Shown: positions 50,244 through 59,904 of the stretch, in pieces
Position numbering within the stretch: the stretch's first letter is position 1
Layout: each line of letters starts with the position of its first letter
Assembly: GCF_041360795.1 (NCBI RefSeq)
Contig: NZ_JBFUPW010000002.1
Location: forward strand, 558,001-622,000
DNA from: Arthrobacter_E sp041360795
GTDB taxonomy: Bacteria > Actinomycetota > Actinomycetes > Actinomycetales > Micrococcaceae
Length of the DNA: 64,000 nucleotides
Reading direction: 5' to 3'
Notes under the pieces: generated by a model
What the model was told of the DNA's origin: nothing
The model's database searches: none
What the model saw: only the letters and a program-made list of their open reading frames with translations
Made by a program: the position numbers and the translations under genes

Positions 50244-51070
50244 TGACTGAAACCCCCGCGCGCCGCCCGTCGAAGCCCTGGTGCACCCTCGAAGTGCTCC
50301 GTACCGAACGGGTCAGCGAACACATGGTGCGGGTTCACGCGGGAGGCCCCGGATTCGCCGGATTCGTCCTGAACGACTTCACGGACCGCTACGTCAAGAT
50401 CGCCTTCCCGCGCCCCGGCGTGACCTACCCGGAGCCGTTCGACCCCGCCTGGGCGCAGGAGCACCTCTCCCCCGCGGAACAACCCGTGACCCGGACCTAC
50501 ACGATCCGTCACGTGGACCTGGACGCGCGGGAACTGGCCATCGACTTCGTGGTGCACGGTGACGAGGGGCTCGCGGGACCGTGGGCGGCCCGCGCGGTTC
50601 CCGGAGACCGGTTCACCTTCCGCGGACCGGGCGGCGGTTACTCCCCCAGCCCCGACGCCGACTGGCACCTCCTGCTGGGTGACGATTCGGCGCTGCCCGC
50701 CGTCTCGGCAGCCCTGGAAGCCCTTCCGGCCGACGCGCGCGGACTGGCGCTGATCGAAGTGGACACCGAGGCCGATGTCCAGGAGCTGACGGCGCCCTCC
50801 GGCGTCGAGCTCTCCTGGCAGTTCCGCCGTGGCGTGCCCGCCGGTGAGAGCACTGTGCTGGTCGACGCAGTGTCTGCGCACGAGTTCCCGGAGGGCAAGG
50901 TCCAGGCCTTCGTGCACGGAGAGCGCGGGCTGGTCAAGGCACTGCGCGACGAACTGATCAAGAGGCGCGGCCTGGACCGTAAGGACGTGTCGATCTCCGG
51001 CTACTGGGCCTACGGCCGGGTCGAGGATCAGTTCCAGGCGGAGAAGAAGACGGAGATCGGCAAGATCTGA
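50243..51070 (+). CDS. Siderophore-interacting protein (FAD-dependent iron reductase)
   Basis: A SIP-type flavin reductase that frees iron from ferric siderophores. FAD-binding signature near residues 88-98: RTYTIRHVDLDARELAIDFVVHG with the conserved R-x-Y-T. The NAD(P)H domain follows (HLLLGDDSALPAVSAALE and the C-terminal VSISGYWAYGR typical of SIP proteins). Length 275 is standard. It is preceded by an IdeR-box-like sequence, so iron-repressed expression is likely. The start is essentially at the end of that box, so the mRNA leader must be short. A strong terminator follows. Confidence 0.92.
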   Translation: MTETPARRPSKPWCTLEVLRTERVSEHMVRVHAGGPGFAGFVLNDFTDRYVKIAFPRPGVTYPEPFDPAWAQEHLSPAEQPVTRTYTIRHVDLDARELAIDFVVHGDEGLAGPWAARAVPGDRFTFRGPGGGYSPSPDADWHLLLGDDSALPAVSAALEALPADARGLALIEVDTEADVQELTAPSGVELSWQFRRGVPAGESTVLVDAVSAHEFPEGKVQAFVHGERGLVKALRDELIKRRGLDRKDVSISGYWAYGRVEDQFQAEKKTEIGKI

Positions 51071-51100
51071 CGCACCACCAAGATCGAGTGCTCCATAGGA

Positions 51101-51135
51101 CGCCGAAAACCCCCGGATTCCGGGGGTTTTCGGCG
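51101..51135 (+). terminator. Terminator after the siderophore reductase gene
   Basis: A perfect 16-base-pair stem (CGCCGAAAACCCCCGG and complement) with a three-base loop, 30 bases after the stop; it can also serve the convergent ThrE gene at its 3' end. Confidence 0.9.
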
Positions 51136-51220
51136 TCGTGCGGTGGGCCCACACCGGCGAGGGCCCCGGGGTGAGGCACGAGCCCTGGGAGCCGGTGGGG
51201 ACGATCGATGAGTGGAGGGG

Positions 51221-53080
51221 TCAGCGGCGGCGGGTCCTGCGGCGCTCGTTGCTGGACAGACCGGACGTCAGCGGCCGGGCGAGACTGTCGCCGAGCACGA
51301 TGCCCGCGGCGATCCCGAGCACCACGGCCACCGCGTTGAGCATGCCGCCCGCGCCGTTGAGGAAGTCGTCCCCGTTGATGGTCAGGGTGTACATGGACCG
51401 GAAGATCCGCAGACCCGGCAAGAGGATGAGCGCGGCCGGGACGGCGACCACCAGCTGAGGGGCGCCCATCCGCAGGGCCACCACGCGGGCGAGGAAACCG
51501 ATCACCACGGCCGAGACCGCGGGTCCCATCCGGTCCCCCACGCCCACCTGGGCGATGCCCAGCAGCACGAAGTACCCGACGATCCCCACCGCCATGGTCG
51601 GGAGCACGAGCCGCACGGGCGACTGCTCCGTCACGGTGATCGCCACGAGGGACACGGCCACCAGGACCACCTGGAACCAGAAGTCGTACGCCGGAGGGAA
51701 CGTCGCCGTGACGTTGATGTCCGGCATGCCCGTGAGGTTGCCCGCCACGAACGCCACACCGATGCCCGAGACGATCGCGCCGAACGTCAGCATCGCGGAA
51801 AGCAGACGCCCGGCGGCCGTCACGGGGAATCCGTTGATCGCATCCTGCACCGCGGAGACCAGACGCCCCGTGGGCAGGAGCAGCAGAATACCGCCGGCCA
51901 CCACGATCGAAGGCGCGATGTTCGCCCCGAACCGCCAGAGCAACAGCGCCAGGAATGTCACGAAGAACGACGACGCCGCCGTGGCGTAGAAGTCCGGGAC
52001 CCGCCAGCGCGCCAGCTGCCGGGACACCAGATCCACCACGAGGGACGAGACGAACGCGATCGACGAGGCCAGGAGGCCGCCGCCCAGGACGCCCACGAAC
52101 GCGGCGGCGAACACGCCGAAGGCCAGCGTGACCATCCAGCGGGCGAAGGGTTTGGGCCGCTTGAGGATCTCGTCCAGCCGCTTATTGGCCTCCTTGCGGC
52201 TCACGCCACCCGCGGCGATGTCCGAAACGAGCTGATGCACCTCGGACAGCCCCGCGTAGTTGCTGGTCCACGAGCGCACCACGCGGAGCAGGGTGATGGG
52301 GGTCTGATCCTTCGGGGCGTAGTTGATGGACACCGACTGATTGGTGATGTCCACCTCGACGTTCTTCAGCCCCAGCGCCGCCGTGACCGCGATGATGCTG
52401 GTCTCGACCTCGAGGGCGCCGGCTCCGTACCGGAACATCGTCTCGGCCAGGCGGAGGGCGAAGTCGATCGTCTTGCGCGCCGACTCGTCCACGCCGCCCA
52501 CCCTGATGGTGGGGTTGGCGTACGGGCTGCCGGCCAGCCGGTCCACGATGCTCAGCGGGGCCGTCGGGGGCTGTTCGCCGCGCACGAGATTCCGCAGCAT
52601 GCGCTTGGCGGAGGTGGTGGCGCGCAGTTCGGCCGGGGTCAGCGGCTCGGTCTTGGGCAGGCCGTCCGTGGTCGGCCGGGCCTGCGCGGCCGTGGTCTTG
52701 CCGGGCCGCGTTCCGGACCGTGCGGGGCCCGCCCCGCGGCCGGGGGTGCGTCCGGGGTTGCGGGGTGAGGAGGAGCTCGCGGCGGGCCGCGCCGGGACTG
52801 GGACGGGAATGCGTCCCGTGCCGGCGCTCTGCACGGGCGCTTTCGGGACAGGCGCTTTCGGCACGGGCACTCGGGGCATCGGGCCCGCGGCGTCCAGGGG
52901 GCGGTCCGTGCGCGGAGCGGACGACGACGGCGCACCCTCCCCGGGCTGCGCCGCGCCCTCGGCGGGGCGAGGGTCGGCGGCGGGCGGCTGCGCGCCGTCG
53001 TCGTCGCCGCGTCGGGGGCTGTTCGCGGCGGACGTCGTCCTGGCGTCCGGATCGCTGCGGTGCGGCTCTCTGGCGTTCAT
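51221..53080 (-). CDS. thrE: Threonine/serine exporter family protein (ThrE)
   Basis: The protein is 619 residues: a disordered, Pro/Ala/Ser-rich N-terminal region of about 190, then the ThrE domain. The ThrE signature starts near RMLRNLVRGEQP and goes on to GAGALEVETSIIAVTAALGL. About ten membrane helices follow in two blocks (ThrE_1 and the smaller DUF3815-like part). The family exports threonine and serine. GGGAG five bases before ATG 53080 fixes the start inside a longer open frame. It follows the Fem transferase gene by 34 bases on the same strand and may share its transcript. Serine export fits with the serine genes in the window. Confidence 0.9.
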   Translation of the reverse strand: MNAREPHRSDPDARTTSAANSPRRGDDDGAQPPAADPRPAEGAAQPGEGAPSSSAPRTDRPLDAAGPMPRVPVPKAPVPKAPVQSAGTGRIPVPVPARPAASSSSPRNPGRTPGRGAGPARSGTRPGKTTAAQARPTTDGLPKTEPLTPAELRATTSAKRMLRNLVRGEQPPTAPLSIVDRLAGSPYANPTIRVGGVDESARKTIDFALRLAETMFRYGAGALEVETSIIAVTAALGLKNVEVDITNQSVSINYAPKDQTPITLLRVVRSWTSNYAGLSEVHQLVSDIAAGGVSRKEANKRLDEILKRPKPFARWMVTLAFGVFAAAFVGVLGGGLLASSIAFVSSLVVDLVSRQLARWRVPDFYATAASSFFVTFLALLLWRFGANIAPSIVVAGGILLLLPTGRLVSAVQDAINGFPVTAAGRLLSAMLTFGAIVSGIGVAFVAGNLTGMPDINVTATFPPAYDFWFQVVLVAVSLVAITVTEQSPVRLVLPTMAVGIVGYFVLLGIAQVGVGDRMGPAVSAVVIGFLARVVALRMGAPQLVVAVPAALILLPGLRIFRSMYTLTINGDDFLNGAGGMLNAVAVVLGIAAGIVLGDSLARPLTSGLSSNERRRTRRR

Positions 53081-53114
53081 GAGGACTCCCTGCGCTTCGG
53101 AGCCGCGGTGCGGC

Positions 53115-54194
53115 TCAGTAGAACTGCTGACCGGTGCGGCGGGTGTGGATCTGGCGGACCACCCGTTCACCGATCCTTGCCCACACTGTGTACTTCACGG
53201 GGCTGAGCACTTGGTCATAACATCCCACGAAGTCGGTGACAGTCTTCGAGAAGCTGGTCTTGAAGAGACCCAGGCCGTAATGCGGGTGCTCCGGGTCCTT
53301 GATGCTCGCCGCGGGCGGGGTGCCGCAGAGGTCGTATTCGGTGCAGCCGAGGGCCTTCATGTCGTTCATGGCCTGCCACTGGACCAGGTGCGAGTCACCG
53401 TACTGGTTGCGCTTCTGCAGCGACCCGCCGTCCTTGTACGTGCCCTTGTGGCCGTAGTTGATGACGAAGGCTCCCACCGAAGGCACACCGTTTTCGTGGA
53501 CGAAGTACAGGTGGCCCTGCCCGCGCTCCATGAATCCGCCCCAGAAGCGGCGGAAGTAGTCGTACTCGCGGGGCCGAACGGTGGCCTTGGTCTCGAGGGT
53601 CCCGTTCATAAGCGAGTACATCGCGCGGAAGTCCTCTTCCGTGGCCTCGCCCTTGCGGACCTCGACACCCTCGCGGAGGGCGCGGCGGACCGCGTTCCGG
53701 CCGCGGGAGGAGAAGCTCTTGAGGATGTCCTCGGTCTCCGGCGAGATGTCCAGGACCACCGTGTGGTCATTGGGCTGGAGGTTCGGCGTCTTGAGCGCGC
53801 CCAGGCCGTTCAGCACGGCGCGCGAGGTGTCCGTGGCCACGAGGTCCGGTTCGATCTTGATCGCGAAGACCCCGAGGCGCTCCCGCTTCACGAACTCGGC
53901 GTTGGCGGTGAAGATCCCCGGGAGATCCTGGACGCCGGACACGTCCGGGCCCTTGATCATGTACCAGTAGCGGCCCAGGAGCGGGATGCGCTTCTCCAGC
54001 ACCAGGTTGTAGCTGCTGTACTCCGCGCACTCGTGGACCACGTGCCGGATGTCCCAGCCGTAGTGCTTCTTGACCGATGCGTAGGCCTCGGACTGCAGCA
54101 GGTTGCCGCCGTTCGGGTTGGCCGTGACCAGCTCGTCCCAGCGCGCGATCTCATCGTCGGTGGCAAAGCGGGCGGTGAAGGTTCGCAAGGTCAC
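53115..54194 (-). CDS. FemX/FemAB-family peptidoglycan interpeptide-bridge transferase
   Basis: A GNAT-like aminoacyl-tRNA-dependent transferase that builds peptide bridges on lipid II. Features: FTARFATDDEIARWDELVTANPNGGNLLQSEAY at the N-terminus (lipid II-binding half), YNLVLEKRIPLLGRYWYMIKGP, and a C-terminal half with SRGRNAVRRALREG and EYDLCGTPPA. About 360 residues is normal for single-chain Fem proteins. Amino-acid specificity (Gly, Ala, Ser or others) is not readable from sequence; serine and threonine bridges are known in this genus. GTG 54194 with GGAAG in front is preferred; TTG 54203 is in frame. Confidence 0.9.
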   Translation of the reverse strand: MTLRTFTARFATDDEIARWDELVTANPNGGNLLQSEAYASVKKHYGWDIRHVVHECAEYSSYNLVLEKRIPLLGRYWYMIKGPDVSGVQDLPGIFTANAEFVKRERLGVFAIKIEPDLVATDTSRAVLNGLGALKTPNLQPNDHTVVLDISPETEDILKSFSSRGRNAVRRALREGVEVRKGEATEEDFRAMYSLMNGTLETKATVRPREYDYFRRFWGGFMERGQGHLYFVHENGVPSVGAFVINYGHKGTYKDGGSLQKRNQYGDSHLVQWQAMNDMKALGCTEYDLCGTPPAASIKDPEHPHYGLGLFKTSFSKTVTDFVGCYDQVLSPVKYTVWARIGERVVRQIHTRRTGQQFY

Positions 54195-54296
54195 GGCTTC
54201 CAATCCTGAGGTGGCTGAACGGCTGTCGTCAGTCTATCCGGCGGCCCCTGTCCGGATGCTGTGGAACGGGTCTCAGAGAGCCACCCGGAACGCCAC

Positions 54297-54320
54297 AGGG
54301 CGGCGGGAATCCGCCGCCCT
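54297..54320 (-). terminator. Terminator of the gcvP-gcvT-sdaA operon
   Basis: A perfect 10-base-pair stem (AGGGCGGCGG and complement) with loop GAAT lies about 80 bases after the sdaA stop, before the Fem gene. Confidence 0.7.
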
Positions 54321-54398
54321 TCGCCGTCCCGGAGCCTTCGGCGGTTCAGAGGTGATCTTGCTCCCAGGCGTGTCCCGGGAGCGGGGGCGCGAACGCCC

Positions 54399-55796
54399 TC
54401 AGCACTCCACGACGTTGACGGCAAGTCCGCCCAGCGCCGTCTCCTTGTACTTGGTGGACATGTCCTTGCCGGTCTCCCGCATCGTGATGATGACCTCGTC
54501 GAGGGACACCCGGTGCGTGCCGTCGCCCCAGAGCGCCATCTTGGTGGCGTTGATGGCCTTCGCCGCGGCGATGGCGTTGCGCTCGATGCACGGCACCTGG
54601 ACCAGGCCGCCGATGGGATCGCAGGTCAGGCCCAGATTGTGCTCCATCGCGATCTCCGCGGCGTTCTCCACCTGCGCAGGGGTGCCGCCCATGACCTCGG
54701 CGAGTCCCGCCGCAGCCATGGAGGACGCCGAGCCGACCTCGCCCTGGCAGCCGACCTCCGCGCCGGAGATGGAGGCCTGCTCCTTGTAGAGCACGCCGAC
54801 GGCGCCGGCGGCCAGCAGGAACCTGACCACCACATCGTCCTTGTCCTGCTGGGTGGCGTTCTCCATGCCGGGTGCATAGTTCAGCGCGTAGTACAGCACG
54901 GCCGGGATGATGCCCGCGGCGCCATTGGTGGGCGCCGTGACGACGCGGCCGCCGCTCGCGTTCTCCTCGTTGACGGCCAGCGCCACGAGGTTGACCCACT
55001 CCTGCCAGTACTTGGGGTCGCGGTCCTTGTCCTCCTTGAGGAGGCGATCGTGCCAGTCGGGAGCGCGACGGCGGACGTTCAAGCCACCCGGCAGCAGGCC
55101 TTCGCGGTGGATGCTCTTCTCGACGCATGCCTCCATGACGGCCCAGATCTTGAGCAGACCCTCACGGATCTCCTCCTCGGTCCTGCTCGCCTTCTCATTG
55201 ATGAGCATGATGTCGGAGATGCCCAGGCCCTTGCTGTGGCAGCGCCCGAGCAGCTCGGCGGCCGTGCGGAACGGCAGCGGAAGCTCCTTCTTGGACTCTT
55301 CCAGCTCCTGCTTGGCCTGCTGCTCCTCGCCCTCGCGGACGATGAACCCGCCGCCCACGGAGAAGAAGGTGGCCGCGTGGAGGATCTCGCCGTCGGCGTC
55401 CTTCACGGCGAACTTCATGCCGTTCGTGTGGCGCGGGAGCACGGTCAGCGGGTGCTGGATCATGTCCGCGACGCCGTAGTCGAGGCGCACCTCGCCGGCG
55501 AAGGTGACGGTGCCGCTCTCCTCGATCGCGGCGAGCCGCTCCTCCACCTCCTCCGGCAGGATCTTGTCCGGGTAGTAGCCCTCCAGTCCGAGGAGCACGG
55601 CGGTGAAGGTGCCGTGCCCGCGGCCGGTGGCTGCGAGGGAGCCGTAGAGGTCGACGGCGAGGCCTGCCACGCGGGGCAGCAGGCCGGCGTCGCGCACCTC
55701 CTGGGCGAAGACCGCGGCCGCCAGCATCGGCCCCACGGTATGGGAGCTGGACGGGCCCACGCCGATCTTGAAGAGCTCAAAAACACCAACGGCCAC
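54399..55796 (-). CDS. sdaA: L-serine ammonia-lyase (serine dehydratase), iron-sulphur type
   Basis: This enzyme converts L-serine to pyruvate and ammonia with a [4Fe-4S] cluster. It has 465 residues in a single fused chain, starting FELFKIGVGPSSSHTVGPMLAA (substrate-pocket motif). The cluster cysteines lie in the second half (CQGEVGSASSMAAAG and CDPIGGLVQVPCIERN). GTG start 12 bases after the gcvT stop. Being the last gene of the glycine-cleavage operon, it would burn serine made from glycine. Confidence 0.95.
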   Translation of the reverse strand: MAVGVFELFKIGVGPSSSHTVGPMLAAAVFAQEVRDAGLLPRVAGLAVDLYGSLAATGRGHGTFTAVLLGLEGYYPDKILPEEVEERLAAIEESGTVTFAGEVRLDYGVADMIQHPLTVLPRHTNGMKFAVKDADGEILHAATFFSVGGGFIVREGEEQQAKQELEESKKELPLPFRTAAELLGRCHSKGLGISDIMLINEKASRTEEEIREGLLKIWAVMEACVEKSIHREGLLPGGLNVRRRAPDWHDRLLKEDKDRDPKYWQEWVNLVALAVNEENASGGRVVTAPTNGAAGIIPAVLYYALNYAPGMENATQQDKDDVVVRFLLAAGAVGVLYKEQASISGAEVGCQGEVGSASSMAAAGLAEVMGGTPAQVENAAEIAMEHNLGLTCDPIGGLVQVPCIERNAIAAAKAINATKMALWGDGTHRVSLDEVIITMRETGKDMSTKYKETALGGLAVNVVEC

Positions 55797-55808
55797 GGTT
55801 CTTACCGC

Positions 55809-56933
55809 CTAACGCTCACGCTTGTAGAAGGGCAGGGAGACCACTTCGAACGGTTCCGCCTTGCCGCGCAGATCGATGTCCAGCGCGGTGCCCGGTTCAG
55901 TGTAAGCCACATCCACGTAGGCCAGAGCCACCGGATATCCGAGGGTCGGGCTGGGCTGACCGGAGGTGACCTCGCCCACCACGACGCCGTCCTTCAGGAC
56001 GTTGTAGTGGCTGCGGCCGGCGCGGCGGCCCAGGCCCTTCAGACCCACCAGACGGCGGCCCGAGGTGGTCCCCACACCGTTCTCCTTGGCGGCTTCGAGG
56101 GCGGCACGGCCGACGAAATCGCCGTCCTTGCTCTTGAGCGCGACCACGGGGCCGAGTCCCGCGGCGAAGGGGGTGCCTTCCCGGGAGAGCTCGTTGCCGT
56201 AGAGCGGCATGCCGGCCTCGAGGCGGAGCGAGTCACGCGACGCCAGGCCTGCCGGCACCAGTCCGTGGCCCTCGCCGGCGGACAGGAGCGCCTGCCACAG
56301 GGACGGGGCGGACTCGTTGCCCACGAAGATCTCGAAGCCGTCCTCGCCCGTGTAGCCCGTGCGGGCCAGCAGGAGGGACTCGCCGTTGATGGTGACCTCG
56401 ACGGCGGCGTAGTACTTCAGCCCGGTGACGGTCTCGTGCTCGTCCTCCGGCACCAGGGTGAGGAGGATCGCTTCCGCGTTCGGGCCCTGGACCGCGATGA
56501 GGGAGATGTCGGCCGAGGCGTTCGTGACGGTGACGTCGAAGCCCTCGGCACGCTGCTGGAGCTCCTCGGCGACGACGGGTGCGTTGCCCGCGTTCGGCAC
56601 CACGAGGAACTTCTCCTCGCCACGGCGGTAGACGATGAGGTCGTCGATGATCCCGCCGTCCTCCTGGCAGATCAGCGAGTACTTGGCCTTGCCTTCCGCG
56701 ATCGCGGACAGCTTGCCCACCAGGGCGTAGTCCAGGAAGGCGCCCGCGCCGGGGCCCTCCACCCAGACCTCACCCATGTGGGAGAGGTCGAAGAGGCCGG
56801 CAGCCTGGCGGACGGCGTGGTGTTCCGCCAGCTCGGAACCGTACTTGAGCGGCATCTGCCAGCCGCCGAAGTCGGTGAACGAGGCGCCCAGTTTCTCGTG
56901 CTCGGCGTACAGGGCTGTGTGGTTCTCAGTCAT
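55809..56933 (-). CDS. gcvT: Aminomethyltransferase (glycine cleavage T protein)
   Basis: The T protein transfers the methylene group from the lipoyl arm of GcvH to tetrahydrofolate. 374 residues with DFGGWQMPLKYGSELAEHHAVR near the start, GLFDLSHMGEVWVEGPGAG, TGYTGEDGFEIFV and a C-terminal GLGRRAGRSHYNVLKDGVVVG region. It starts 33 bases after gcvP and ends 12 bases before sdaA, leaving no room for gcvH in the operon. The start ATG 56933 has the ribosome site AAGGACATCC upstream. Confidence 0.95.
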   Translation of the reverse strand: MTENHTALYAEHEKLGASFTDFGGWQMPLKYGSELAEHHAVRQAAGLFDLSHMGEVWVEGPGAGAFLDYALVGKLSAIAEGKAKYSLICQEDGGIIDDLIVYRRGEEKFLVVPNAGNAPVVAEELQQRAEGFDVTVTNASADISLIAVQGPNAEAILLTLVPEDEHETVTGLKYYAAVEVTINGESLLLARTGYTGEDGFEIFVGNESAPSLWQALLSAGEGHGLVPAGLASRDSLRLEAGMPLYGNELSREGTPFAAGLGPVVALKSKDGDFVGRAALEAAKENGVGTTSGRRLVGLKGLGRRAGRSHYNVLKDGVVVGEVTSGQPSPTLGYPVALAYVDVAYTEPGTALDIDLRGKAEPFEVVSLPFYKRER

Positions 56934-56966
56934 GGAGTGGATGTCCTTCGGTCCTGTGCGGCGGGT

Positions 56967-59855
56967 TCAGTTCTCGAACGCTTCGATGGGCGGGCAGGAG
57001 CAGACCAGGTTGCGGTCGCCCGAGGCACCGTCGATACGTCCCACCGGCGGGAAGTACTTGTCCTGGCCGTGAGCGTGACCGGAGTGGTCCGGGCGGGCCG
57101 GGAAGGCGGCCTGCTCGCGGCTGTACGAACGGTCCCACTCAGAGGTCACGACGGCGGACGCCGTGTGCGGCGCGTGGCGCAGCGGGCTGTGCTCGACGCT
57201 GAAGTCGCCGTTGCGGACCTGCTCGATCTCACCGCGGATGACGATCATGGCGTCGATGAAACGGTCCAGCTCGCCCAGGTCCTCGGACTCGGTGGGCTCC
57301 ACCATCAGGGTGCCGGCCACCGGGAACGCCAGGGTCGGCGCGTGGAAACCGAAGTCGATGAGGCGCTTGGCCACGTCCTCCGCGGTGACGCCGGTGTCGG
57401 CGGTCAGCTGACGGAGGTCCAGGATGCACTCGTGGGCCACGAGCCCGCCTTCGCCGGTGTAGAGGACCGGGAAGTGCTCGTCCAGGCGCTTGGCCACGTA
57501 GTTGGCGGCCAGCAGGGCGGACTTGGTGGCCTCGGTGAGACCGTCGCCGCCCATGAGGCGGATGTAGGCCCAGGAGATGGGCAGCACGCCGGCCGAGCCG
57601 AAGCGGCTCGCGGAGATCGGGGCGCCGCCGGCGCCGTTGGCCGGGTCCGCCGCGTTGCCGGGCATGAACGGCGCCAGGTGGGCGCGGGCCGCGACCGGTC
57701 CGACGCCGGGGCCGCCACCGCCGTGCGGGATGCAGAACGTCTTGTGGAGGTTCAGGTGGGAGACGTCGCCGCCGAACTTGCCCGGCTGGGCGAGGCCGAC
57801 GAGGGCGTTCAGGTTGGCGCCGTCGATGTAGACCTGGCCGCCCGCCTCGTGCACGGCGTCGCAGATGTAGCGCACATCGGCGTCGTAGACACCATGGGTG
57901 GACGGGTAGGTGATCATGATGGCGGCGATCGCATCGCGGTGCGCCTCGATCTTGGCTTTGAGGTCCTCGTGGTCGATCGTGCCGTCGGGCGCGGTCGCCA
58001 CGACGACGACCTTCATGCCGGCCAGCACGGCGGACGCCGCGTTGGTGCCGTGAGCCGAGGCCGGGATGAGGCAGATGTCGCGCTGCTGGTCGCCGCGGGA
58101 GTGGTGGTAGCCGCGGATGGCCAGCAGGCCCGCCAGCTCGCCCTGCGAACCGGCGTTCGGCTGGATGGACACCTGGTCGTAGCCCGTGATCTCGGCGAGA
58201 TCGGCTTCGAGACCGTCGATCAGCTCACGCCAGCCGGCCGTCTGGGAGTCCGGGGCGAACGGGTGGATGGAGGCGAACTCCGGCCAGGAGATGGCTTCCA
58301 TCTCGGCGGTCGCGTTGAGCTTCATGGTGCAGGAGCCCAGCGGGATCATGGTGCGGTCCAGTGCCAGGTCACGGTCCGAGAGGCGGCGGATGTAGCGCAG
58401 CATCTGGGTCTCGGAGCGGTGCGTGTTGAACACCGGGTGGGTCATGAACTCGGTGTTGCGGCGCAGGGCCAGCGGGTACTCGGCGCCGGAGGTCTCCACG
58501 GCGGAGGCGTCCGCGCCGAAGAAGGACGCGACGGCGGTGACCGTCTCCGGCGTCGTGGTCTCGTCGAAGGAGACGCCCAGGGTGTCCGCGTCGATGGCGC
58601 GAAGGTTGTAGCCGGCTTCCTCGGCGGCCGCGAGGATCGAGGCGGCGCGGCCCGGGACGATGACCGTCACGGTGTCGAAGAACTCGGTGTTCGCCGTCTG
58701 CACACCGGCGGCGCGCAGGGCGGCGTCGAAACGTGCGGCGTGGGCGTGAACCTGGGAGGCGATGGCCTTCAGGCCGTCGGGGCCGTGGAAGACGCCGTAC
58801 ATCGAGGCGACGATCGCCAGCAGGGCCTGCGCGGTGCAGATGTTGGAGGTGGCCTTCTCGCGGCGGATGTGCTGCTCGCGGGTCTGGAGGGCCAGGCGGT
58901 ACGCCGGGGTGTCGGCGTCGTCCTTGGAGACACCGACCAGGCGGCCCGGCAGGGAACGCTCGAGGCCCTTGCGGACGGCCATGTACGCGGCGTGCGGGCC
59001 GCCGAAGAACAGCGGGACGCCCAGGCGCTGGGCGCTGCCGACGGCGATGTCCGCGCCCTGCTCACCGGGAGGGGTGATGAGGGTGAGGGAGAGCAGATCG
59101 GCGGCGACGGTGACCATGGCGCCGCGTTCCTTGGCGGCGGCGATGACCGGTGCGTGGTCGAAGACCTTGCCGGAGACGCCGGGCTGCTGTAGGACGACGC
59201 CGTTGATGGCTCCCTCCGGGAGGCCTGCGGACAGGTCCGCCACCTCGACTTCGAAGCCGAGGGCCTCGGCGCGGCCCTTCACGAGGGCGATGGTCTGCGG
59301 GAGGAGGTCGGCGTCGAGCACGGTCTTGCCGTCGGCGGCTTCCTTCGCCTTGTTGGCGCGGCGCATGAGCAGGACGGCCTCGACGACGGCGGTGCCTTCG
59401 TCCAGCAAGGAGGCGTTCGCGATGGGCAGGCCGACGAGGTCCTGGACCATGGTCTGGAAGTTCAGGAGCGCTTCGAGACGGCCCTGGGAGATCTCGGGCT
59501 GGTACGGGGTGTACGCGGTGTACCAGGCCGGCGCCTCGAGGATGTTCCGGCGGATCACGGCGGGTGTGACGGTGTCGTAGTAGCCCTGGCCGATGAGCTG
59601 GACGGCGGTCTTGTTGAGCGAGGCCAGACGGCGCAGCTCGGCGAGGACCTCGACCTCGGAGAGGGCCGGGCGCAGCGTGAGCGGGGTGGGCTGCTTGATG
59701 TCATCCGGGACCGCGGTGTTGACCAGGGCGTCGACCGAGCTGTAGCCCACGGCCTGCAGCATGGTGTCGATCTCGGTCTGACGGCGTGAGCCGATGTGGC
59801 GGTCCACGAAGCTGCCGGACTTCGCCAGATCAAGGACGGCGGAGGGATTCGTCAC
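56967..59855 (-). CDS. gcvP: Glycine dehydrogenase (decarboxylating), glycine cleavage P protein
   Basis: The PLP-dependent P protein decarboxylates glycine onto the lipoyl group of GcvH. 962 residues from GTG 59855 (TNPSAVLDLAKSGSFVDRHIGSRR) with GGAG eight bases ahead. The PLP lysine lies in NLHKTFCIPHGGGGPG and RGYHHSRGDQQR precedes it. Both halves of the fused alpha/beta structure are present. A longer frame from 59951 runs into the riboswitch and is rejected. A tandem glycine riboswitch lies just upstream. Confidence 0.96.
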   Translation of the reverse strand: MTNPSAVLDLAKSGSFVDRHIGSRRQTEIDTMLQAVGYSSVDALVNTAVPDDIKQPTPLTLRPALSEVEVLAELRRLASLNKTAVQLIGQGYYDTVTPAVIRRNILEAPAWYTAYTPYQPEISQGRLEALLNFQTMVQDLVGLPIANASLLDEGTAVVEAVLLMRRANKAKEAADGKTVLDADLLPQTIALVKGRAEALGFEVEVADLSAGLPEGAINGVVLQQPGVSGKVFDHAPVIAAAKERGAMVTVAADLLSLTLITPPGEQGADIAVGSAQRLGVPLFFGGPHAAYMAVRKGLERSLPGRLVGVSKDDADTPAYRLALQTREQHIRREKATSNICTAQALLAIVASMYGVFHGPDGLKAIASQVHAHAARFDAALRAAGVQTANTEFFDTVTVIVPGRAASILAAAEEAGYNLRAIDADTLGVSFDETTTPETVTAVASFFGADASAVETSGAEYPLALRRNTEFMTHPVFNTHRSETQMLRYIRRLSDRDLALDRTMIPLGSCTMKLNATAEMEAISWPEFASIHPFAPDSQTAGWRELIDGLEADLAEITGYDQVSIQPNAGSQGELAGLLAIRGYHHSRGDQQRDICLIPASAHGTNAASAVLAGMKVVVVATAPDGTIDHEDLKAKIEAHRDAIAAIMITYPSTHGVYDADVRYICDAVHEAGGQVYIDGANLNALVGLAQPGKFGGDVSHLNLHKTFCIPHGGGGPGVGPVAARAHLAPFMPGNAADPANGAGGAPISASRFGSAGVLPISWAYIRLMGGDGLTEATKSALLAANYVAKRLDEHFPVLYTGEGGLVAHECILDLRQLTADTGVTAEDVAKRLIDFGFHAPTLAFPVAGTLMVEPTESEDLGELDRFIDAMIVIRGEIEQVRNGDFSVEHSPLRHAPHTASAVVTSEWDRSYSREQAAFPARPDHSGHAHGQDKYFPPVGRIDGASGDRNLVCSCPPIEAFEN

Positions 59856-59904
59856 GAAGGAACTCCAGTGCTTGGCCGGCGAATGGTACGCCGGAACGGG
59901 ATGG

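Noticed and set aside
54261..59192. A 1643-codon open frame on the plus strand
   Set aside because: It runs antisense across sdaA, gcvT and gcvP, which have clear family motifs. Its His/Arg/Gly/Val-rich composition is what GC-rich codons give when read on the opposite strand.
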